A DNA stretch of 55,817 bases from Apopatosoma sp963618495 (GTDB lineage: Bacteria > Bacillota > Clostridia > Oscillospirales > CAG-272), in the NCBI GenBank assembly GCA_963618495.1, contig CAVESF010000012.1:1-55817 (forward strand). The letters run 5' to 3'. Below, piece by piece: positions 51,256-55,817 of the stretch (position 1 is the first letter of the stretch; each line of letters opens with the position of its first letter). A model generated the notes under the pieces. It was given only the letters and a program-made list of their open reading frames with translations, had not been told where the DNA came from and did not search any database. Position numbers and translations under genes: made by a program.

Positions 51256-51284
51256 TTGACGATTTGGCAAAAATATGCTATACT
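51256..51284 (+). promoter_or_regulatory. Promoter of the HTH/beta-repeat/coiled-coil gene
   Basis: TTGACG (51256-51261), 17 nt, TATACT (51279-51284), with TG one base before the -10. Start near 51291, about 53 nt before the ATG. No inverted repeat typical of autoregulation is obvious. Confidence 0.6.
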
Positions 51285-51343
51285 CTGTTCAAGAGGCGAT
51301 AACCGGTGTCGCTTCCGAAAATCGATTTTAAAGGAGAAAAACG

Positions 51344-52600
51344 ATGGATATAGTAAAAACAATTTCGGAAAAAATACTGGCGCTCAGACGCGAGCGCGGT
51401 ATAACGCAGGATGCACTCGCGGCGGCACTGGGCGTGACATATCAGGCGGTTTCCAAATGGGAAAACGCGCTCGCCTGCCCTGATGTAACCACGCTTCCGA
51501 AAATAGCGGAATATTTCGGCATAAGCATGGCGGAGCTTTTCGGCGAGGAAAAATCCGAATCAAAAGCGACGGACGAATCACAGGCAAACTTTGAAGCGGA
51601 AAGCGACTGGCAGGACGACAATACACTCCACGCCGTTCTCTTCCGCGGCAAAACAATGATAAAATCAAAAGATTTCACAGAAGCCGAAAGAACCGCGGCA
51701 GAAAAGGTTGTGCTTACATATGAGGGCGATGTTGACAATATAATATCCGATATTGCCGTAGATGTAAAAGGCAATGTAGGCGGGTATATTTCCGGAATAA
51801 AAACAATAATCACTATAAACGGCGATGTAGACAGCAATATTATCAGCACAAATGGAACAGTAAATATAACAGGCAATATAGATGGTGCAATTGAAGGCAC
51901 GGGAGCTAAAATAATAATAGACGGAGATGTACACGGCAATATTTCCGGCACAGGAGCTACACTGACGGTAGACGGTGATATAAGCGGCAATGTTTCCGGA
52001 ACGGGAGTGCGTGTACATAATTACGGCAAAGTCGATGGCAAAATCGTAGATGATGTACTGAAAAATCTCGGCAATATCAGTAAATCAAAAGTACATTTTG
52101 ATAACCTGAAAAACCTCGGCAATATCGATATACCCAATATACCAATACCCAATATACCCAATATACCCAATATACATTTTGATGTCGATTACGGCTACGG
52201 CTCTGACGACGACAATGATTATGCAGACCTCGCAGATACCGCATCAGACCTTCATAACCTCCTCTCCGAAATGGAGGATTTGCAGGACGAGCTTGAAAAT
52301 CTGAAAGATGAACTGGTAGATTTAAACGACGAGCTGGAGGATTTGAACGATGAAGCGGAAGACCTGCGCAATGAGCTCTCTGACCTTGCCGATGAACTTT
52401 CAGATGCAGACAGCGACGATGAGCGCGAGCGCATAATCGACGAAATGAACGACAAAAAGAACGATATAAGCGACAAAGATTCGGAGATAGAAGATAAAAA
52501 ATCCGAAATTTCCGATAAGAAAGAAGAAATCACGGAAAAGCGCGCGGAAATAGCCGAAAAGAAAGGCGAAATAGCGGAAAAGAAAGCTGAGCTCAGATAA
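51344..52600 (+). CDS. XRE-type HTH protein with bactofilin-like repeats and acidic coiled coil
   Basis: 418 residues in an unusual order. 1-66: Cro/CI helix-turn-helix (GITQDALAAALGVTYQAVSKWE). 67-95: acidic linker. About 125-237: beta-strand repeats spaced 10-20 residues (GDVDNIISDIAVDVKGNVGG, TINGDVDSNI, NITGNIDGAIEG, IIDGDVHGNISG, TVDGDISGNVSG), like polymer-forming bactofilins. About 258-276: NIP tripeptides. 285-418: highly charged heptads, Asp/Glu-Leu-rich, then EK-rich. No membrane span or signal. It may polymerise on DNA or use polymer state as its signal; that is inference. SD AAAGGAG precedes the ATG; own promoter and terminator. Confidence 0.8.
   Translation: MDIVKTISEKILALRRERGITQDALAAALGVTYQAVSKWENALACPDVTTLPKIAEYFGISMAELFGEEKSESKATDESQANFEAESDWQDDNTLHAVLFRGKTMIKSKDFTEAERTAAEKVVLTYEGDVDNIISDIAVDVKGNVGGYISGIKTIITINGDVDSNIISTNGTVNITGNIDGAIEGTGAKIIIDGDVHGNISGTGATLTVDGDISGNVSGTGVRVHNYGKVDGKIVDDVLKNLGNISKSKVHFDNLKNLGNIDIPNIPIPNIPNIPNIHFDVDYGYGSDDDNDYADLADTASDLHNLLSEMEDLQDELENLKDELVDLNDELEDLNDEAEDLRNELSDLADELSDADSDDERERIIDEMNDKKNDISDKDSEIEDKKSEISDKKEEITEKRAEIAEKKGEIAEKKAELR
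52128..52175 (+). repeat. Coding 9-nt tandem repeat (Pro-Asn-Ile units)
   Basis: CCCAATATA units recur in frame, once interrupted by a shorter variant, encoding NIPNIPIPNIPNIPNI. Such repeats are prone to slippage in whole codons, so hinge length may vary between strains. Confidence 0.75.
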
Positions 52601-52616
52601 ACAACCACATAAAAAT

Positions 52617-52646
52617 ATCGGCGCGAAATCACGCCGATGTTTTTTA
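52617..52646. terminator. Bidirectional terminator
   Basis: ATCGGCG (52617-52623) pairs with CGCCGAT (52632-52638); the plus tail is GTTTTTTATT and the minus tail ATTTTTATG. Serves the HTH protein gene and the convergent BofC-like gene. Confidence 0.8.
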
Positions 52647-53000
52647 TTCCATATAATTTTCTATAACGGAATAAAGCTGTTCGCTCGAGTATACCGCGAT
52701 GCCGAGCCGAAGCATTTCCCTCTCACTCTCGGGCAGAAACTCCGCTCTCGCATCAAGTTCGCGGACAACATCCCCCTCCGGCGTGCTGACGACTATCTTT
52801 TCATCATGTAAGCCTACATAATATATCGGCGAAGCGGGATTGCCCACAGTCGTGCTCTCGCCTGCCGTGATGCTCTCGAGTGTTTTCGGCATATCGGCGC
52901 GCATACTGAGGCACACTACCATAGTTATAACCGAAATAATCAGCGATACCATGCAGATAAGTGCCGTCACCCCTGCCGAAAGTCTTGACCTTTCCTCCAT
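52644..53000 (-). CDS. Membrane-anchored BofC C-terminal-domain-like protein
   Basis: 118 residues: short cytoplasmic start, one membrane span (about 9-32, VTALICMVSLIISVITMVVC) and an extracytoplasmic domain. YYVGLHDEKIVVSTPEGD and FLPESEREMLRLGIAVYSS resemble the BofC C-terminal fold seen in Firmicute proteins that interact with sporulation or cell-wall factors. The frame is open further upstream, but ATG 53000 with AGGAGG at 8 nt is the start. Divergent from the penicillin-binding protein gene, 92 bp apart. Confidence 0.7.
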   Translation of the reverse strand: MEERSRLSAGVTALICMVSLIISVITMVVCLSMRADMPKTLESITAGESTTVGNPASPIYYVGLHDEKIVVSTPEGDVVRELDARAEFLPESEREMLRLGIAVYSSEQLYSVIENYME

Positions 53001-53092
53001 TTTATCAACCTCCTGCCTCTTTTTTCCATCATCTGTGCGATACATATTATTGACAGAGAAAAACATAATATTCATATAAAGAGGTGATAATT

Positions 53093-55750
53093 TTGACAAA
53101 AACACATAAATTTCGTAATTTTATCTTAGGATTTTTGCTCGTCATACTGCTCACATTGCTCATCTGCGTCGGCGCATTTCTTCTTTATATGAAATACGGC
53201 ATTTCCGACGAGCTTGATATAGAATCGCTTGCCCTCGGGCAAAATCTCACGACAAAAATCTATGCCGTCTCGGCGGACGGAATGCCGACAGAGCTTGAAA
53301 ACGAGCGCCTTTTCGGCACGGAAAACCGAATCTGGATATCGGGCGATGAGATACCGCGGCAGGTGAAAAACGCATTCGTCGCGATAGAAGACCATCGCTT
53401 CTATTCTCACAAGGGCATTGACCCGAAGCGCACGGCAGGCGCTGTCCTCAGCTTTTTCGGCAAAAGCAACTACGGCGGCTCGACGATAACGCAGCAGCTG
53501 ATAAAAAACCTGACAGGCGAAAATTCCGTCACGGTAAAGCGGAAGCTGACGGAAATAAAGCGCGCCGTCGCCCTCGAAAAAACGATGCCGAAGGAGCGTA
53601 TTCTCGAGCTTTATCTGAATACCGTCTATCTCTCGCGCAGCTGCTACGGCATAAAAACCGCGGCGGAAAAATATTTTTCGCGTGAGGTGGGAGACCTCAC
53701 GCTCCCCGAGGCGGCGACGCTCGCGGGAATAATCCAGTATCCCTCGCATTTTGACCCTGTTTCCAATCCCGATGCCTGCCTTGAGCGGCGAAATACCGTC
53801 CTCTCCCGCATGCATGAGCTGGAAATGATAGGCGACGCGGAATATGAATGTGCCGTCGCTGCCCCGCTCTCGCTGAATATTTCCGAGCCGAAAAAAGACG
53901 GTGCGCATAATTCATGGTTTACCGACGCCGTCATCGAAGATATAATAAAAGACCTCTGCGATGAAAAGGGCTACAGCCGCGCAGCGGCATCCTCGCTGAT
54001 ATACTGCGGCGGACTCTCAATATATACCACTATGCGCCCCGACATTCAGGCGGAACTTGAAAATATCTATCTCCGTGACGAAAATTTCCCCAAGAATACA
54101 AGCGGCTACTCCGCAGAATCATCCTGCGTTATCGTAGACAGCGAAAACGGCAATGTCGTGGCACTCGTCGGCGGCAGAGGGGAAAAGAAATCGGACAGGC
54201 TCTTCTGCCTTGCCACGCAGATGCTCCGTTCGCCCGGTTCGGTGATAAAGCCCGTAAGCGTTTATGCGCCAGCACTCGAATCGGGCATCATAACATGGTC
54301 AAGCGTCTTTGACGATGTGCCGTGCACATTCCGCAAATCCGGCGAGAAGTATATCCCTTGGCCGAAAAACAATCCGCGCATTTACTCAGGCATCACGAAT
54401 GTGAAAACGGCAGTCGAAAAATCGATAAACACCGTTTCCGTAAAGGTTCTTGAGCAGGTCGGCATATCGAAATCATTTTATTTCTGCAAGAAGGCGGGGC
54501 TTTCCACCCTGACGGAACGCAAGAAACTCCCCACCGGCGGTTCGCTTACCGATATGGCTGTCGCTCCGCTTGCTCTCGGCGCTACGAGCATCGGCGTTTC
54601 CGTGCGCGAGATGACGGCGGCATATACGATGTTTGCGGCAGGCGGAAAAGGCTCGCGGGCAAGAACCTACACGCAGGTTCTCGACAAAAACGGCGATATC
54701 CTTCTCGAAAAGAAGCAGAACAGCCGCGAAATCATTTCTCCCGAGAACGCCGAGATAATGACTCGGCTCATGGAAAATGTCGTCACGCGCGGCACGGCAA
54801 GCAATGTCACCCTCGCGAAAACGCTGCCTGTCGCAGGCAAAACAGGCACTTCTGGCGCCAATACCGACCGCTGGTTTATCGGATATACACGCGGCGGATA
54901 TGTCTGCGGTGTATGGTGCGGCTATAAGGAAGCACGCGATATCGGCACATATACGGGAAATCCCGCAAGCGCGGTTTTTGACCGCGTGATGACGGCTCTG
55001 CAAAATAAGAATCTGCTGAAAAGCCCTGCACAAGCCGTTTCCTCCGAGACGGAAAGCAATATCGTTTCCGCTCTCTATTGCCGCGATTCGGGCAAGCTCC
55101 CGTGTCCTGCCTGCGCTCTCGATCCGCGCGGAAGCAGAATTGAACTCGGTTATTTTATAAAAGGAACGGAGCCGACGGAAAAATGCGATGCGCATATCAT
55201 CGTGGATTACGACTGCAAAACGCACTGCATCGCCTGCGATAAATGTCCGCGCGAAAATATACAGCAGATAGCGCTTGTGAAAAATTACTCGCGCTCGTTT
55301 CCGTGTCAGGTCTCGGTAACGGACGCGCAGTATATGTACAGGCAACTTCCCTGCGGCATGATTCCCTCATGCGCCACATGCGATGCTTTCTTTCAGAGCA
55401 TGGCGGCATCGGGCGAATATTTCGGAACATCCCGCCGCGCTCTCGCATATAACCGCATATGTGCCGAGCATTATCTGATGCCGGACGAACCCGAAGCGGA
55501 GAAAACGACCGAAAGCGGCACCGAAAAGGAAACGACAGATTCCGCGCAGACCGCTACGACAGCACCACCCGCATCGACCTCAAAACTGCCGGCTGAGAGA
55601 ACGACCGCTCCCTCCGAAACGACCGCCACCGAAACATCGGAAAAGAAAAAATCATGGTGGCAGAGATGGCGCGGCAAAGAGACGGAAGCAACAAAAACGG
55701 CAGAGACAGCAGAACCCGTCGCCACAAGACGAAACAGATATAAAAGATAA
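53093..55750 (+). CDS. Class A penicillin-binding protein (transglycosylase-transpeptidase) with Cys-rich and Thr-rich tail
   Basis: 885-residue bifunctional peptidoglycan synthase. One membrane span (about 10-33). GT51 domain with catalytic Glu in IEDHRFYSHKGIDP (about 99) and YGGSTITQQLIKNL. Transpeptidase with SPGSVIKP (about 379), SINT and GKTGTSG (about 583). About 660-775 is an extension with 16 or so Cys (CPACA, CIACDKCP, CATCD); then a Thr/Glu/Ala-rich disordered tail ending RRNRYKR with KSWWQRWRGK inside. The start is probably TTG 53093, 6 nt after GAGGTG; a GTG at 53084 overlaps that SD. Confidence 0.9.
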   Translation: MTKTHKFRNFILGFLLVILLTLLICVGAFLLYMKYGISDELDIESLALGQNLTTKIYAVSADGMPTELENERLFGTENRIWISGDEIPRQVKNAFVAIEDHRFYSHKGIDPKRTAGAVLSFFGKSNYGGSTITQQLIKNLTGENSVTVKRKLTEIKRAVALEKTMPKERILELYLNTVYLSRSCYGIKTAAEKYFSREVGDLTLPEAATLAGIIQYPSHFDPVSNPDACLERRNTVLSRMHELEMIGDAEYECAVAAPLSLNISEPKKDGAHNSWFTDAVIEDIIKDLCDEKGYSRAAASSLIYCGGLSIYTTMRPDIQAELENIYLRDENFPKNTSGYSAESSCVIVDSENGNVVALVGGRGEKKSDRLFCLATQMLRSPGSVIKPVSVYAPALESGIITWSSVFDDVPCTFRKSGEKYIPWPKNNPRIYSGITNVKTAVEKSINTVSVKVLEQVGISKSFYFCKKAGLSTLTERKKLPTGGSLTDMAVAPLALGATSIGVSVREMTAAYTMFAAGGKGSRARTYTQVLDKNGDILLEKKQNSREIISPENAEIMTRLMENVVTRGTASNVTLAKTLPVAGKTGTSGANTDRWFIGYTRGGYVCGVWCGYKEARDIGTYTGNPASAVFDRVMTALQNKNLLKSPAQAVSSETESNIVSALYCRDSGKLPCPACALDPRGSRIELGYFIKGTEPTEKCDAHIIVDYDCKTHCIACDKCPRENIQQIALVKNYSRSFPCQVSVTDAQYMYRQLPCGMIPSCATCDAFFQSMAASGEYFGTSRRALAYNRICAEHYLMPDEPEAEKTTESGTEKETTDSAQTATTAPPASTSKLPAERTTAPSETTATETSEKKKSWWQRWRGKETEATKTAETAEPVATRRNRYKR

Positions 55751-55762
55751 TAACGCAAATGA

Positions 55763-55801
55763 GGCTGAGTCAAAAGCATTTAATTAAGCAGAGACTCAGC
55801 C
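55763..55801 (+). terminator. Terminator of the penicillin-binding protein gene
   Basis: GGCTGAGTC (55763-55771) pairs with GACTCAGCC (55793-55801) around a 21-nt AT-rich loop, followed by TTTTGC. 12 nt after the stop. Confidence 0.7.
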
Positions 55802-55817
55802 TTTTGCTATGCATTTT

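Noticed and set aside
52128..52175. Short tandem repeat considered as a CRISPR-like array
   Set aside because: Units are contiguous 9-mers with no spacers and encode Pro-Asn-Ile inside a confident gene; no cas genes are present.
53050..53078. TTGACA-17-CATATA considered as the PBP promoter
   Set aside because: The start would fall near 53085, after the GAGGTG ribosome-binding site at 53081-53086, so it could not serve TTG 53093. An upstream start is more likely.
1..55817. tRNA, rRNA, integrase, transposase or phage genes
   Set aside because: None seen on either strand by eye; no cloverleaf ends, DDE transposase motifs or tyrosine-recombinase motifs were found.

Overview
The window reads as a chromosomal segment of an endospore-forming Gram-positive anaerobe of the class Clostridia, most like the uncultured gut Oscillospirales. 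This rests on a complete spoIIIAA-AH operon behind a sigma-E-like promoter, the single-chain glycyl-tRNA synthetase, AddA/AddB, a HrcA/CIRCE-controlled groESL, strong SD sites with frequent TTG/GTG starts, and covarying intergenic hairpin repeats. I see no tRNA, rRNA, CRISPR array, transposase or phage gene. Genus-level assignment is not possible from the sequence alone.

Layout. 1-5.2 kb: an N-acetylhexosamine kinase (minus), then a relic of a formate/nitrite transporter, a ribokinase-fold protein without the usual catalytic loop, ruvX, glyQS and a hexapeptide acetyltransferase. 5.3-10.9 kb (minus): spoIIIAH back to spoIIIAA, then rpe. 11.0-11.2 kb: a 140-bp element with a closed three-way fold, flanked by inward-facing consensus promoters. 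11.3-13.7 kb (minus): a two-component system whose two genes are separated by a hairpin repeat. 13.9-22.1 kb (plus): ychF, two ABC exporters with zinc ribbons flanking a DUF1854 protein, endonuclease IV, and an ECF sigma/anti-sigma pair. 22.2-31.5 kb (minus): parE-parC, an atypical response regulator, addA, a membrane protein, and a separate 29-residue cysteine-rich peptide gene.

31.6-46.5 kb (plus): thirteen closely packed genes ending at one strong terminator: QueG-like reductase, membrane protein, addB, a radical-SAM pair, a TrpR-like regulator, a methyltransferase, Hsp33, a small membrane protein, then four redox enzymes (2-hydroxyacid dehydrogenase, OYE-type flavoenzyme, SDR, fumarate-reductase-like flavoprotein). 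46.5-50.5 kb: a membrane fragment resembling the tail of an XRE regulator, an AGCS amino-acid/cation symporter, and groESL. 50.5-51.3 kb is a repeat-rich gene desert. It leads into a 418-residue protein joining an HTH domain, a bactofilin-like repeat region and a long acidic coiled coil. The window ends with a BofC-like protein divergent from a class A penicillin-binding protein that has a cysteine-rich and Thr-rich tail.

Best leads for undescribed biology: the inward-promoter RNA element (11.06-11.20 kb), the HTH/beta-repeat/coiled-coil protein (51.3 kb), the DUF1854/two-exporter cassette (15.2-20.3 kb), the four-gene redox cassette (41.4-46.5 kb) and the 29-residue cysteine peptide (22.25-22.34 kb). 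All promoter, hairpin and family calls were made by eye; no search or folding program was run.
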